This document shows, in pieces, positions 1-8,337 of a DNA stretch of 64,000 bases (the first letter of the stretch is position 1; each line of letters starts with the position of its first letter). Made by a program: the position numbers and the translations under genes. Below the pieces are notes generated by a model. That model was not told the DNA's origin. It worked only from the letters and a program-made list of their open reading frames with translations, and ran no database searches. Source of the stretch: PFJX01 sp040757575 (lineage in GTDB: Bacteria; Pseudomonadota; Gammaproteobacteria; Burkholderiales; Thiobacillaceae); the NCBI GenBank assembly GCA_040757575.1, contig JBFLXA010000007.1, forward strand, positions 99,327 to 163,326. Direction: 5' to 3'.

Positions 1-83
1 TGCCCGGCTCCCGCCTCTATCCCGGTTCCTGGAGCGAATGGATCCGGGACCCGAACCGCCCCATTGCCACTGGAGAAGCCTGA
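1..83 (+). CDS. Sulfurtransferase (rhodanese/3-mercaptopyruvate type), C-terminal end only
   Basis: Only the last 27 codons are in the window. They read ...RLYPGSWSEWIRDPNRP-IATGEA and then stop at 81-83. The G-S-W-S-E-W tail followed by D-P-x-R-P is typical of the C-terminus of two-domain thiosulfate or mercaptopyruvate sulfurtransferases. The catalytic cysteine lies upstream of the window, so activity cannot be judged. The next gene starts 2 bases after the stop, which suggests co-transcription. Confidence 0.7.
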   Translation, partial: PGSRLYPGSWSEWIRDPNRPIATGEA

Positions 84-85
84 CC

Positions 86-676
86 ATGGTCAAACCCGTA
101 CGCGTCCGCACCACCTGGTTCAAGCAGGACGGCGAACGCCCGGTGGACGACGTCGCCAGCGTGCTGGCAGCCACCAGCTGGCGCCTGGCCGACAAGGCCG
201 TGGACAACCTGTCCAAGGCAGACTACGACATCGTCACCCCCCAGCGGGGCTTTCGCATCATCGCCGAACTGGCCTGCTTCCTGGTCCACTACGCCGACCG
301 GCTGGTGTACGGCCGGGTGGACGAAGCCAAGCGGCTGGAAATCGTTTCCGCCACAGGCATCCGGGTCGCGGAGATCATGGAAGACAACATCCTGGATTTC
401 ACCGGCGGCCAGAAAGACCCGGACTACGACTACAAGCAGGGCTTCATCGACCTGCTGAACACCCGCATGGCCGATTACTCCGAATTCGAGTTCCCCACGG
501 ACAAGGCCAGCTTCCAGGCCCTGCGCTTCCTGTCCCTGCAAATCCGCGACGTCATGGACAACACGGACAAGAGCTGGATTCAGGACCAGCTCATGGACAT
601 TGAAGTGCCGGAAATGATGGGCACCATGAAGAAGTCCGTGGACGGCTTCTACCCGCCCCCCGACGCCGCGGAATGA
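86..676 (+). CDS. Conserved hypothetical protein, 196 aa
   Basis: I do not recognise this family. The ATG at 86 is preferred over an in-frame ATG at 38 because GGAGAA lies about 9 bases upstream, and because 38 falls inside the preceding sulfurtransferase gene. The product is soluble and acidic, with no signal peptide, membrane segment or cysteine cluster. A central, probably helical stretch reads AELACFLVHYADRLVYGR, and the C-terminus is proline-rich (FYPPPDAAE). Its stop overlaps the start of the downstream dioxygenase (ATGA), so it is probably translationally coupled to it. No function is assigned. Confidence 0.75.
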   Translation: MVKPVRVRTTWFKQDGERPVDDVASVLAATSWRLADKAVDNLSKADYDIVTPQRGFRIIAELACFLVHYADRLVYGRVDEAKRLEIVSATGIRVAEIMEDNILDFTGGQKDPDYDYKQGFIDLLNTRMADYSEFEFPTDKASFQALRFLSLQIRDVMDNTDKSWIQDQLMDIEVPEMMGTMKKSVDGFYPPPDAAE

Positions 677-1602
677 TTCCTGCGGACAGCCCCTTCCACC
701 CCGACAACGCCGAGGGCTATGCCGCCTGGCGGGCCGCCAAACTGGCGGACTACCCCACCCGGGCCGCAGACCTGATTGTCCCCGTACAGAATCCCGCCCG
801 CCTCACCCCGGTGGAATACGACGCCCTCTGGCGCTGCATCGCCAAGACCAACATGGTGGTCTACGCCACCGCCATAGGCGAAGCGGAAGACAAGTCCGTG
901 CCTCGGGACATCGCCGCCCAGTTCGGCCTGGCCCACCTGGACGCCAACTGGCTGGCCGACGAAGACGGCATCTCCAGCCTCACCCCCCGGGACGAGGACA
1001 CCAGCAGCGACGACGAACGCAAACCCGGCGCGGACCCAGGCAAGCGGGGCGACTATATCCCCTACACCCACCACCGCATCCGCTGGCACACTGACGGCTA
1101 TTACAACCCGCCGGAACGGCGCATCTTCGCCATGGGCCTGCACTGTGTGCGCCAGGCGGACGAAGGCGGCGAGAACGATCTCTACGACCACGAACTGGCC
1201 TACATGGCCCTGCGGGACGCCAATCCGGACCACATCCGGGCCCTGATGGCCGAAGACGCCATGACCATTCCCGCCCGGGTGGACGAAATGGGCGTGGCCC
1301 GGGAAGACGAAACCGGCCCCGCCCTGCTGGTGGACCAGGGCCAGCTCCACCTGCGCTACACCGCCCGCACCAAAAGCATCGCCTGGAAACAGGACACCGC
1401 CACCCAGGCAGCCCTGGCCACCCTGGAGTCCATCCTGGCAAGCCAGCCCTTCGGCATGTTCACCCTGCGTCTGGAACCCGGCATGGGCCTGCTCTGCAAC
1501 AACGTGCTCCACACCCGCTCCGGCTTCGCCGACCGCCCCGGCCACCGGCGCCTGCTCTACCGGGCCCGGTATCACGACCACCTGCGCGACCTGCGCGATT
1601 GA
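673..1602 (+). CDS. TauD/TfdA-family Fe(II)/2-oxoglutarate dioxygenase
   Basis: This 309-aa protein carries the iron-binding facial triad of the TauD/TfdA fold: His-Thr-Asp in RWHTDG (near residue 139) and a distal His in NNVLHTRSGF. An Arg in RRLLYRARYHD is positioned to bind 2-oxoglutarate. Family members hydroxylate small substrates such as taurine, phenoxyacetates or amino-acid derivatives; the substrate here cannot be told from sequence. The gene starts inside the stop of the upstream unknown gene (ATGA) and is the third gene of a likely operon with a sulfurtransferase, which hints at sulfur-compound metabolism by context only. Confidence 0.8.
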   Translation: MIPADSPFHPDNAEGYAAWRAAKLADYPTRAADLIVPVQNPARLTPVEYDALWRCIAKTNMVVYATAIGEAEDKSVPRDIAAQFGLAHLDANWLADEDGISSLTPRDEDTSSDDERKPGADPGKRGDYIPYTHHRIRWHTDGYYNPPERRIFAMGLHCVRQADEGGENDLYDHELAYMALRDANPDHIRALMAEDAMTIPARVDEMGVAREDETGPALLVDQGQLHLRYTARTKSIAWKQDTATQAALATLESILASQPFGMFTLRLEPGMGLLCNNVLHTRSGFADRPGHRRLLYRARYHDHLRDLRD

Positions 1603-1625
1603 ACTTTATTTTCGACCGTTAACGC

Positions 1626-2297
1626 TCAGCCCCGCTTGCCGTCCAGCCCCGGGGTGAGCTTGTGTTCTACCGCGAACACTGCTGCTTCCACCCGGGAGGA
1701 CAGGTTGAGCTTGGCGAGGATGTGGCGGACGTGGAGTTTCACCGTGTCGTAGCTGATCTCCAGTTCCCGGGCGATGGCCTTGTTGCTTTCGCCCCGGGCC
1801 AGGTGGGCGAGGATTTCCCTTTCCCGCTGGGTGAGGGTCTCCAGCAGGGGCACGGCGTTGTTGCCCTTGTTGTCCAGCAGCTTGACCAGTTTGGCGGTCA
1901 TGGCCGGGGCCACCACGGTTTCACCCCGGGCGGCGCGGACGATGGCATCCACCACTTCGTCCGGTTCCATGCTTTTCAGCAGGTAGCCGTTGGCGCCGGA
2001 GCGCAGGGCCCGGGCAAGATCTTCTTCCGCTTCGCTCACGGTGAGCATGAGCACCGGCAGGGTGAAGCCGTCGGCACGTAGCTCCTGCATGATGTTGATG
2101 CCGTCGGCAGGCCCCAGGTTCAGGTCCAGCAGCAACACGTCCGGGCGGTGCTGACGCAGCAGGCCGGGGACTTCTTCCGGGTTGCCGGTGATGGCCGCCA
2201 CGCTGATAGCCCCTTCCCGCTCCAGCAGCTCCGCCAGGCCCTTGCGGAACAGGGTGTGGTCGTCCACCAGGATGATGCGGGAGACAGCAGCGGTCAT
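1626..2297 (-). CDS. NarL/FixJ-family response regulator
   Basis: The 223-aa protein has an N-terminal receiver domain (about residues 6-125) with the acidic pair in ILVDDH, the phosphoacceptor Asp in LLLDLNLGPADG and the conserved Lys in LLKSMEPDE. A LuxR-type helix-turn-helix (about 155-215) follows, with LTQREREILAHLARGESNKA and a KLHVRHILAKL recognition helix. It overlaps the upstream sensor kinase by four bases (ATGA), so the two are a cognate pair. The architecture and the partner resemble NarL, but the regulon and signal are not visible. Confidence 0.92.
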   Translation of the reverse strand: MTAAVSRIILVDDHTLFRKGLAELLEREGAISVAAITGNPEEVPGLLRQHRPDVLLLDLNLGPADGINIMQELRADGFTLPVLMLTVSEAEEDLARALRSGANGYLLKSMEPDEVVDAIVRAARGETVVAPAMTAKLVKLLDNKGNNAVPLLETLTQREREILAHLARGESNKAIARELEISYDTVKLHVRHILAKLNLSSRVEAAVFAVEHKLTPGLDGKRG

Positions 2298-3562
2298 GTC
2301 TTTTCCTCTACCGCGTGGCGGGACGGGAAGGCCAGGCGCACGATGGTGCCGCCGGCAGGGCGGCTTTCGATGGACAGCTTGCCGTTCAGCTTGGCGGCCC
2401 GCTCCCGCATGATGGTGAGGCCGAAGCTCTTGCCGATGTTGGAGGTGACGTTGTGCTGCAGGCCTACGCCATCGTCGGCCACGTTCACCACGTATTCGTC
2501 GTTCTGCAGGTCCAGAGTGACCACCACGTGACGTGCCCGGGCGTGTTTGCAGATGTTGTAGAGGGATTCCTGGATGATGTGATAGACCTGCACCTCATCC
2601 TCGGGGGAGAGCACCACGTCCTGGGCCACGTTGAGGAAGTCCACGTCGGCGTTGGCCTTCTTGCTGAAACTTTCCGCCAACTCCTGGAGGGCGGGCACCA
2701 GGCCACGGGGATCGATGCGGTCCCGGAACTGGGTGATGAGGTTGCGCAGTTCTGAATAGGCCATGTCCACCGCTTCTTCCACGTCGGAGAGATAGCGGTT
2801 GGTCTTGGCCTCGTCCCCGTCCGCCAGGGCTTCGTTCAGCACCGACAGGCGCATCTTGGCATAGGCCAGGGTCTGGGCCAGGGAGTCGTGGATCTGGTTG
2901 GCCAGCATGGTGCGCTCGTTCATCAGGGAGATGCGCATGTTCTCCCGGGTGAGGCGGCTGTTTTCCAGGGCCATGCCCAGGTGTTCGCTGATGGAGTTGA
3001 ACAGGTAGCGGATGTCGTCCGGCAGGGGCTCCACGTTGTCCATGAAAAGGTTGTAGACCCCCAGCACCTTGCCCTTGTGACGCATGGGCACGGCATAGAC
3101 CGTGCGGCAATGCTGGGCGTAGTACAGATGGCGCACCTGCATCTGGCAGACCTCCATGACCCCTTCGAACTGGGCCGTGTGGGTCAGGGTGGCCTTGCCG
3201 CAGATGCCGCATTCCAGGGGCACGTAGCGTTCCTTTTCCACCAGGGCGGGGGCCAGGCCGATGGAGCCGGCCAGGCGCAGATGGGCGCCATCGGCGGTCA
3301 GCACCCGCACCGCGCCGGCCTTGGCGCCGGAAATGCGCACCATGATCTCCAGGAAGCGCATGAGCATCTGTTCCGTGTTGGCGTCGGAGTTCATGCTGCT
3401 GGCGATTTCCGCCAGCACTTCAATCACCGGCAGACGGTCGCCTCCCCGAGGCAGGGAGACCTCTGTCGGTGCGGGACGGTGGATGCTGCTGAGGGGAATG
3501 TTCTGGACGTCCACGGAAATATGCCTGGCGCCTGGCGGCGTTTCTGCGGGAAGGCCCCGCAT
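2294..3562 (-). CDS. Cytoplasmic GAF-domain sensor histidine kinase, NarX-like
   Basis: With a start at 3562 the protein is 422 aa. The open frame extends upstream, but that part overlaps amiC and is not protein-like. A GAF domain (about 40-200) contains a cluster of Cys and His residues (CGICGK, CQMQVRH, HCRTVYAVP). It is followed by a HisKA_3 domain with the phospho-acceptor His in QIHDSLAQTLAYAK and an HATPase domain with DDGVGL. No transmembrane segments are seen, unlike enteric NarX, so it should sense a cytoplasmic signal. It overlaps its response regulator by 4 bases. The exact start is uncertain because no good ribosome-binding site precedes 3562. Confidence 0.85.
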   Translation of the reverse strand: MRGLPAETPPGARHISVDVQNIPLSSIHRPAPTEVSLPRGGDRLPVIEVLAEIASSMNSDANTEQMLMRFLEIMVRISGAKAGAVRVLTADGAHLRLAGSIGLAPALVEKERYVPLECGICGKATLTHTAQFEGVMEVCQMQVRHLYYAQHCRTVYAVPMRHKGKVLGVYNLFMDNVEPLPDDIRYLFNSISEHLGMALENSRLTRENMRISLMNERTMLANQIHDSLAQTLAYAKMRLSVLNEALADGDEAKTNRYLSDVEEAVDMAYSELRNLITQFRDRIDPRGLVPALQELAESFSKKANADVDFLNVAQDVVLSPEDEVQVYHIIQESLYNICKHARARHVVVTLDLQNDEYVVNVADDGVGLQHNVTSNIGKSFGLTIMRERAAKLNGKLSIESRPAGGTIVRLAFPSRHAVEEKT

Positions 3563-3605
3563 CTTAAGGAATGCCCCCACCCGGGGCAACGATTCCCTGG
3601 CGGAC

Positions 3606-4949
3606 CTAGAACCTTTGTGCCTGCTTGTTGCGCGCGAGGGGCGGGTTTTTCTCGAAATACCGTTTGATGCCATCCACGATGGCACTGGCCATCTTGTCCT
3701 GATAGGCCTCGTCATTGAGGCGCTTTTCCTCATCCGGGTTGGAGATGAAGGCGGTCTCCACCAGGATGGAGGGAATGTCCGGCGCCTTCAACACGGCAAA
3801 GCCCGCCTGTTCCACATGGGGCTTGTGCAACTGGTTGATCTCGCCAAGCTGGTCCAGCACCGCCCGGCCCAGTTTCAGGCTATCCGCTATCTGGGCAGTC
3901 TGGGACAAGTCGATGAGGGTCTGCTTGAGGTAGACATCCTTTACGTCGATATTCACCCCGCCGATCAGATCCGCGTCGTTTTCCCGCTTGGCCAGCCATT
4001 TGGCAGCCGCAGAAGTGGCACCCTTTTCAGACAGGGCAAACACGGATGATCCCCGGGCATGGGGCTTGATGAAGGCATCAGCGTGTATGGACAGGAACAG
4101 GTCTGCCTGCACCCGCCGGGCCTTGTTGACCCGCTCGTGGAGGGGAATGAAATAGTCCCCGTCCCGGGTCAGGTGGGCGCGCATGTTGGGCTGCTTGTCG
4201 ATCATGGCCTTCAGACGCTTGGCGATGGACAGGGTGATGTCCTTCTCCCGGGAGCCCTTGGCGCCGATGGCCCCCGGATCTTCACCGCCATGCCCCGGAT
4301 CAATGGCCACGGTGACAAGGCGGATGAAACGAGGCTCGGCGGGTTTCTGCGCTACTCGGGGGGCCTGGGCAGTGTTTTCCACCCCACCACCCGCAGCCGC
4401 AGCGGCTTCCCCGGCGACCTCAGGGCGGCCGGTTGCCACCTCCGGCGCTGGGGCTGTAGCCTGCCGGGCCTCGGGCTGGGGGGGCACCGGCCGCCCCTCG
4501 GCCTGGGCGATGGCCTGCTCCACCTGTTCTTCCAGTTTCGCCCCGTTGGCCGGGTAAAGATCCATCACCACCCGGTGGCCGTAATTGGCCATGGGCTTCA
4601 GGGAAAACACCTGGGGGGTCACTTCCGTCTTCAGTTCCACCACCAGGCGGGTGACGCCCGGCCGGTTGCGGGCCGCCCGCACGTTGGCAATGTAGGGATC
4701 ATTGGCGGCCACCTTGTCGGCAATAGCGGCGAGCACGGCCTCGGCATCCACTCCTTCCAGGTCCAGCACCATACGGTCCGGCCCCTTGAGGGTAAAGGCC
4801 TTGTAGCGCACCTCCGCGTCGAACTCCAGGGCCACCCGGCTGTATTCCAGGGAAGGCCAGACCCGCGCCGCACTGACCGTGGCGGCCTGGGCGACCCAAT
4901 GCATGGCCAGGGCAACAATACAGATCAGGCCGACAATTCCGCGACGCAT
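3606..4949 (-). CDS. amiC: N-acetylmuramoyl-L-alanine amidase with AMIN domain
   Basis: This is a periplasmic, zinc-dependent amidase that cuts the bond between MurNAc and the stem peptide and separates daughter cells. Visible in the 447 aa are a signal peptide (MRRGIVGLICIVALAMHWVAQA), an AMIN domain (about 30-135) for septal targeting, an Ala/Pro-rich linker (about 150-210) and an Amidase_3 domain. Metal and catalytic residues appear in IDPGHGGEDPGA, GSREKDITL, SIHADAF and LVETAFISN. It starts inside tsaE (25-base overlap), an arrangement common in proteobacteria. Length fits AmiB/AmiC. Confidence 0.93.
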   Translation of the reverse strand: MRRGIVGLICIVALAMHWVAQAATVSAARVWPSLEYSRVALEFDAEVRYKAFTLKGPDRMVLDLEGVDAEAVLAAIADKVAANDPYIANVRAARNRPGVTRLVVELKTEVTPQVFSLKPMANYGHRVVMDLYPANGAKLEEQVEQAIAQAEGRPVPPQPEARQATAPAPEVATGRPEVAGEAAAAAGGGVENTAQAPRVAQKPAEPRFIRLVTVAIDPGHGGEDPGAIGAKGSREKDITLSIAKRLKAMIDKQPNMRAHLTRDGDYFIPLHERVNKARRVQADLFLSIHADAFIKPHARGSSVFALSEKGATSAAAKWLAKRENDADLIGGVNIDVKDVYLKQTLIDLSQTAQIADSLKLGRAVLDQLGEINQLHKPHVEQAGFAVLKAPDIPSILVETAFISNPDEEKRLNDEAYQDKMASAIVDGIKRYFEKNPPLARNKQAQRF

Positions 4950-5401
4950 CGCTTCCCCTTCTCCGTCATTCCGGCCACCGTAGCGATCCGGCCGTCCTCT
5001 TCAAATCCCAGATGGATTCGCACATCCGGGGGCGGCAACTGACCATGGGCCTTTTCTGGCCATTCCACCAGGCACAGGCTGGTGTCGTTGAAGTATTCGC
5101 GGAAGCCCGCGTCTTCCCATTCATCCGGATCTGCAATCCGATACAAATCAAAGTGATAGAGATTAAACCGCGACAAAGGATAAAGTTCAACCAGAGTATA
5201 GGTCGGGCTTTTGACTCTGCCCATGAAACCCAGGCCCCGGAGCAATCCCCGGGCCAGGGTTGTCTTGCCCGCGCCCAGGTCTCCCAGCAGCCATACAGAC
5301 ATGCCCGGCTCCACGCCGTTGCCCAGCCGGGCACCAAAGGCCAGGGTGGCTGCTTCATCGGCCAGCCGGAACACCGCGCTATCATCCCCGCCATGCGTCA
5401 T
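4925..5401 (-). CDS. tsaE: tRNA threonylcarbamoyladenosine biosynthesis ATPase TsaE
   Basis: TsaE is the ATPase that works with TsaB and TsaD to make t6A37 on ANN-decoding tRNAs. The 158-aa product has a Walker A motif, LLGDLGAGKTTLARGLL, at about residues 34-50, then SPTYTLVELY and HFDLYRI, and a Walker-B-like CLVEWPEKA, all diagnostic of the family. The start at 5401 leaves about 36 residues before the P-loop, as expected. The gene is divergent from queG and their start codons overlap by 9 bases. amiC follows in the same transcript with an overlap. Confidence 0.93.
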   Translation of the reverse strand: MTHGGDDSAVFRLADEAATLAFGARLGNGVEPGMSVWLLGDLGAGKTTLARGLLRGLGFMGRVKSPTYTLVELYPLSRFNLYHFDLYRIADPDEWEDAGFREYFNDTSLCLVEWPEKAHGQLPPPDVRIHLGFEEDGRIATVAGMTEKGKRCVAELSA

Positions 5402-6466
5402 GATCTGGACCCTTCCGCCCTACAGGCCTTGAAACCCACCGTGGGACAGTGGGCGCGGGAACTGGGTTTCGCAGACCTGGGGTTTTCGGCAGCGAACCTG
5501 GACGGGGCGGAAGAACAACTCATGGCTTGGCTGGATGCGGGCTATCACGGCGACATGGATTATATGGCCCGCCACGGCGCCAACCGGGCCCGACCTGCCG
5601 AACTGGTACCCGGCACCCACAGCATCCTGACCCTGCGCATGAACTACCTGCCGGGCCAGGCCGCCGACCTCGAGCGGCTGGCCAGCCCCGACCAGGCCTG
5701 CGTGGCCCGCTATGCCCTGGGCCGGGACTATCACAAGCTGGTGCGCAATCATCTGCAAAAGCTGGCCGATCGGCTTGCCGCCCATCTGGGCCCCTTCCAG
5801 TACCGGGCCTTTTCCGACAGCGCCCCGGTCATGGAAGTGGACATCGCCCGCCGCACCCGCCTGGGCTGGAGGGGCAAGCACACACTCCTGCTCACCCGCC
5901 AGGGCTCCTGGTTTTTCCTGGGTGAGCTGTTCACCGACCTGCCTTTCCCCGCCGACCCGCCCCATACGAGTCACTGCGGCGACTGCCAGGCCTGCATCGA
6001 CATCTGCCCCACCCGGGCCATTCTGGCCCCCTACCGGCTGGATGCCCGGCGTTGCATCTCCTACCTCACCATCGAACACCCGGGCAGCATTCCCGTCGAA
6101 CTGCGCCCGCTGATGGGCAACCGCATCTACGGATGCGACGATTGCCAGCTGGTTTGCCCCTGGAACCGGTTTGCCCAGAATCAAACCCGAACCCACCCGG
6201 ATTTCCTGCCCCGCAACAGCCTGGACAACGCCACCCTGCTGGAACTGTTCGCCTGGAACGAAAGCGAGTTTCAACACCGGCTGGAAGGCTCCCCAATCCG
6301 CCGCATCGGTCACGAGCGCTGGCTGAGGAACCTGGCCGTCGGCCTGGGCAATGCTCCGCCCAATGCTGAAATCGCCCGGGCGCTCCAAGCCCGCCTGGAC
6401 CACCCATCGGCAATTGTGCGGGAGCATTTACAATGGGCGCTTTCCCGTCACCCCCTTCCCTCATGA
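5393..6466 (+). CDS. queG: Epoxyqueuosine reductase
   Basis: QueG carries out the last step of queuosine synthesis in tRNA, reducing epoxyqueuosine with cobalamin and two [4Fe-4S] clusters. The 357-aa product has the ferredoxin-like motifs CGDCQACIDICP (about residue 196) and CDDCQLVCPWNRF (about 248), a probable catalytic Asp in FSDSAPVMEVD and a helical HEAT-like C-terminus. The start at 5393 (MRHDLDP) matches the family length; the longer open frame upstream runs through tsaE and is not protein-like. Its C-terminal codons overlap the murI start region. Confidence 0.93.
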   Translation: MRHDLDPSALQALKPTVGQWARELGFADLGFSAANLDGAEEQLMAWLDAGYHGDMDYMARHGANRARPAELVPGTHSILTLRMNYLPGQAADLERLASPDQACVARYALGRDYHKLVRNHLQKLADRLAAHLGPFQYRAFSDSAPVMEVDIARRTRLGWRGKHTLLLTRQGSWFFLGELFTDLPFPADPPHTSHCGDCQACIDICPTRAILAPYRLDARRCISYLTIEHPGSIPVELRPLMGNRIYGCDDCQLVCPWNRFAQNQTRTHPDFLPRNSLDNATLLELFAWNESEFQHRLEGSPIRRIGHERWLRNLAVGLGNAPPNAEIARALQARLDHPSAIVREHLQWALSRHPLPS

Positions 6467-7275
6467 GCCCACATCTGGACCCCCGCAGCCCCATCGGCGT
6501 CTTCGATTCCGGCGTTGGGGGCCTTACGGTCGTCCGCGCCCTCATGGAGCGGCTGCCCTTCGAGTCCATCTATTACTTCGGCGACACCGCCAGGGTGCCT
6601 TACGGGGTCAAGTCGGTGCAGACCATCGCCCACTACACCACCCAGATCACCGAATTCCTCCTGGAAAAGCAGGTCAAGTTGCTCATCATCGCCTGCAACA
6701 CCATGGCTGCGGTTTCCGCCCAGGTGGTGCGGGACCTTTCCCCCACCCCGGTGCTGGACGTCATCGAAGCGGGCGCCCTGGCAGCCCTGGCGGCTACGAA
6801 CAACAAGCGCATCGGCGTCATCGGCACCCCCACCACCATCAACAGCAACGCCTACGCCCAGGCCATCCACGCCATCGAACCCGACGCCCGCCTCACCTCC
6901 CAGGCCTGCGCCCTGTTCGTGCCCCTGGTGGAGGAAGGCTGGCTGGAACACCCCGTCACCCGCCTTACCGCTCAGGAATACCTGCGCCCGGTGCTGGCCG
7001 AAGACGTGGACACCCTGGTGCTGGGCTGCACCCACTACCCCCTCATCAAACCCCTCATCCAGGAAGTGGCCGGCCCCGGCATCCGCCTGGTGGATTCCGC
7101 CAATGCCATGGCAGACCGGGCCGCCGCCCTGCTTACGGATCGCAACCTGCATCACCCTCGCACCACCCCACCGGAATACCGATTCTGGGTCACGGACGTA
7201 CCCCTGCGATTCCAGACCATCGGCGAGCGCTTCCTGGGCCGCACCCTGAGCAACGTCCATGTAGCCAGCCTCTAA
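6433..7275 (+). CDS. murI: Glutamate racemase
   Basis: MurI makes D-glutamate for peptidoglycan. Both catalytic cysteines are present: IACNTMAA (about residue 87) and LGCTHYPL (about 198), with the N-terminal IGVFDSGVGGLTV and YFGDTARVPYG signatures. The ATG at 6433 has GGAG 8 bases upstream and gives 280 aa. An ATG at 6463, overlapping the queG stop (ATGA), would give 270 aa and lacks such a site, so 6433 is preferred although it lies 34 bases inside queG. Confidence 0.93.
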   Translation: MGAFPSPPSLMSPHLDPRSPIGVFDSGVGGLTVVRALMERLPFESIYYFGDTARVPYGVKSVQTIAHYTTQITEFLLEKQVKLLIIACNTMAAVSAQVVRDLSPTPVLDVIEAGALAALAATNNKRIGVIGTPTTINSNAYAQAIHAIEPDARLTSQACALFVPLVEEGWLEHPVTRLTAQEYLRPVLAEDVDTLVLGCTHYPLIKPLIQEVAGPGIRLVDSANAMADRAAALLTDRNLHHPRTTPPEYRFWVTDVPLRFQTIGERFLGRTLSNVHVASL

Positions 7276-7299
7276 GCGAGACACCTTGACCAAGGTCAT

Positions 7300-7321
7300 G
7301 CCAGGCGCCGACACGCCTGGC
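7300..7321. repeat. Inverted repeat after murI
   Basis: CCAGGCG (7301-7307) and CGCCTGG (7314-7320) can form an 8-bp stem with the flanking G/C pair around a 6-base loop. There is no T-run after it on either side, so a rho-independent terminator is doubtful. A smaller CCTTG/CAAGG repeat lies just upstream at 7283-7294. It sits between murI and the cytochrome gene. Confidence 0.4.
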
Positions 7322-7354
7322 TAGCATGGGCGCACCACTTTCGAAAGGACGCCC

Positions 7355-7657
7355 ATGAAACACCTGCTCTCCCTGCCCCTGGTAATTGCCCTGCTTGCCA
7401 ACACCCCTGCCCTGGCCGATGAGGCCCTGGTGGCCAAGAACAAATGCACCACCTGCCATGCCATGGACAAGAAGATGATGGGTCCCACCTGGAAAGACAT
7501 CGCTGCTAGGCACAAGGGCCAGGCGAGTGCCCAGGCCAGCCTGGTCCAGGCCATCGTCAGCGGCAGCAAAGGCAAGTACGGGAAAATCCCCATGCCCCCG
7601 CAACCCAAGGCCAAGGTGGATGCGGAAGCCATTGCAAAATGGATTGCGGGCCTGTGA
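7355..7657 (+). CDS. Small periplasmic class I cytochrome c (c551/c552-like)
   Basis: The 100-aa precursor has a signal peptide (MKHLLSLPLVIALLANTPALA), leaving a mature protein of about 79 residues. One haem-binding motif, CTTCH, follows in KNKCTTCHAMDKKMMGP, and the axial Met is most likely in KIPMPPQPK. Size and the GPTWKDIA segment match the c551/c552 electron carriers that shuttle electrons between bc1 and terminal oxidases or reductases. AAAGGA precedes the ATG. The gene is separated from the bc1 operon (minus strand) by two tRNAs and sspAB. Confidence 0.9.
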   Translation: MKHLLSLPLVIALLANTPALADEALVAKNKCTTCHAMDKKMMGPTWKDIAARHKGQASAQASLVQAIVSGSKGKYGKIPMPPQPKAKVDAEAIAKWIAGL

Positions 7658-7664
7658 AACGCTG

Positions 7665-7692
7665 AAAAAAATGACGCGGCCCCGGGCCGCGC
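7665..7692 (-). terminator. Rho-independent terminator of the petABC-sspAB-tRNA unit
   Basis: On the minus strand a GC-only hairpin (GCGGCCC / GGGCCGC, within 7675-7691) is followed by a run of seven T. It lies just past the 3' end of tRNA-Ser and close to the end of the convergent cytochrome gene. Confidence 0.75.
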
Positions 7693-7698
7693 CTGATC

Positions 7699-7786
7699 TG
7701 GCGGAAGCGGTGAGATTCGAACTCACGGTAGGTTTCCCTACGCTGGTTTTCAAGACCAGTGCCTTAAACCGCTCGGCCACGCTTCC
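7699..7786 (-). tRNA. tRNA-Ser (anticodon TGA)
   Basis: This is an 88-nt cloverleaf with encoded CCA (TGG at 7699-7701 on the plus strand), a GGAAGCG/CGCTTCC acceptor stem, a long variable arm typical of class II serine tRNAs and the TTCGAATC T-loop. The anticodon loop CTTGAAA gives TGA, reading UCN codons. It lies downstream of tRNA-Thr and ahead of a terminator. Confidence 0.97.
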
Positions 7787-7791
7787 AGAGC

Positions 7792-7867
7792 TGGTGCCGA
7801 CTATCTGACTCGAACAGATGACCTACCGCTTACAAGGCGGTTGCTCTACCAACTGAGCTAAGCCGGC
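7792..7867 (-). tRNA. tRNA-Thr (anticodon TGT)
   Basis: This is a 76-nt cloverleaf with encoded CCA, acceptor GCCGGCT/AGTCGGC (one G-T pair), the D-loop TAGCTCAGTTGGTAGAGC and the T-loop TTCGAGTC. The anticodon loop CTTGTAA gives TGT. It sits 5 bases before tRNA-Ser and 5 bases after the sspB stop, so it is probably processed from a joint transcript. Confidence 0.97.
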
Positions 7868-7872
7868 GGAAC

Positions 7873-8328
7873 TTACTTGATGACCCGCAACTGGGGCCGA
7901 CCCTTGGGAGGCTGGGGGCCGGGCCCTTCGCTGTCCCCATTATCTGCCTGGGCGGGTTGTACCTGGGCGGGGACTGACCTGTCCCCGCCTTCCTGGACAG
8001 GAGCCGACGCGTCCAGGGCCATTTCTGCGAAGCCCATGCCCTGACCGGTTTCCCGGGCGTAGATGGACAAAACGTTGCCCACTGGCACTTCAATAGTGTG
8101 GGCAACACCGCCGAAACGGGCGGAAAAACTCACCCACTCGTTGTCCATGTGCATGTTGCGCACGGCGCTGGGCCCGATGTTAAGGACGATCATGCCGTCT
8201 TTGACAAAGCCCTGAGGCACTCGGGTGCGACTGTCTACACGCACAGAGAGGTAGGGGGTATAGCCGCTGTCCACGCACCACTCGTAAAGAGCGCGCAGAA
8301 AATAGGGCTGTTGCGGCAGGGCACTCAT
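7873..8328 (-). CDS. sspB: ClpXP protease specificity-enhancing factor SspB
   Basis: SspB delivers ssrA-tagged proteins to ClpXP. The 151-aa product has the ordered N-terminal domain signature (PYFLRALYEWCVDSGYTPYL, VLNIGPSAV, FSARFGGV), an Ala/Pro/Gly-rich flexible linker and a short basic C-terminal tail, GRPQLRVIK. That tail resembles the ClpX-docking peptide of SspB. It lies 9 bases after sspA, the usual partner, and directly upstream of tRNA-Thr. Confidence 0.93.
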   Translation of the reverse strand: MSALPQQPYFLRALYEWCVDSGYTPYLSVRVDSRTRVPQGFVKDGMIVLNIGPSAVRNMHMDNEWVSFSARFGGVAHTIEVPVGNVLSIYARETGQGMGFAEMALDASAPVQEGGDRSVPAQVQPAQADNGDSEGPGPQPPKGRPQLRVIK

Positions 8329-8337
8329 GACAGACGC

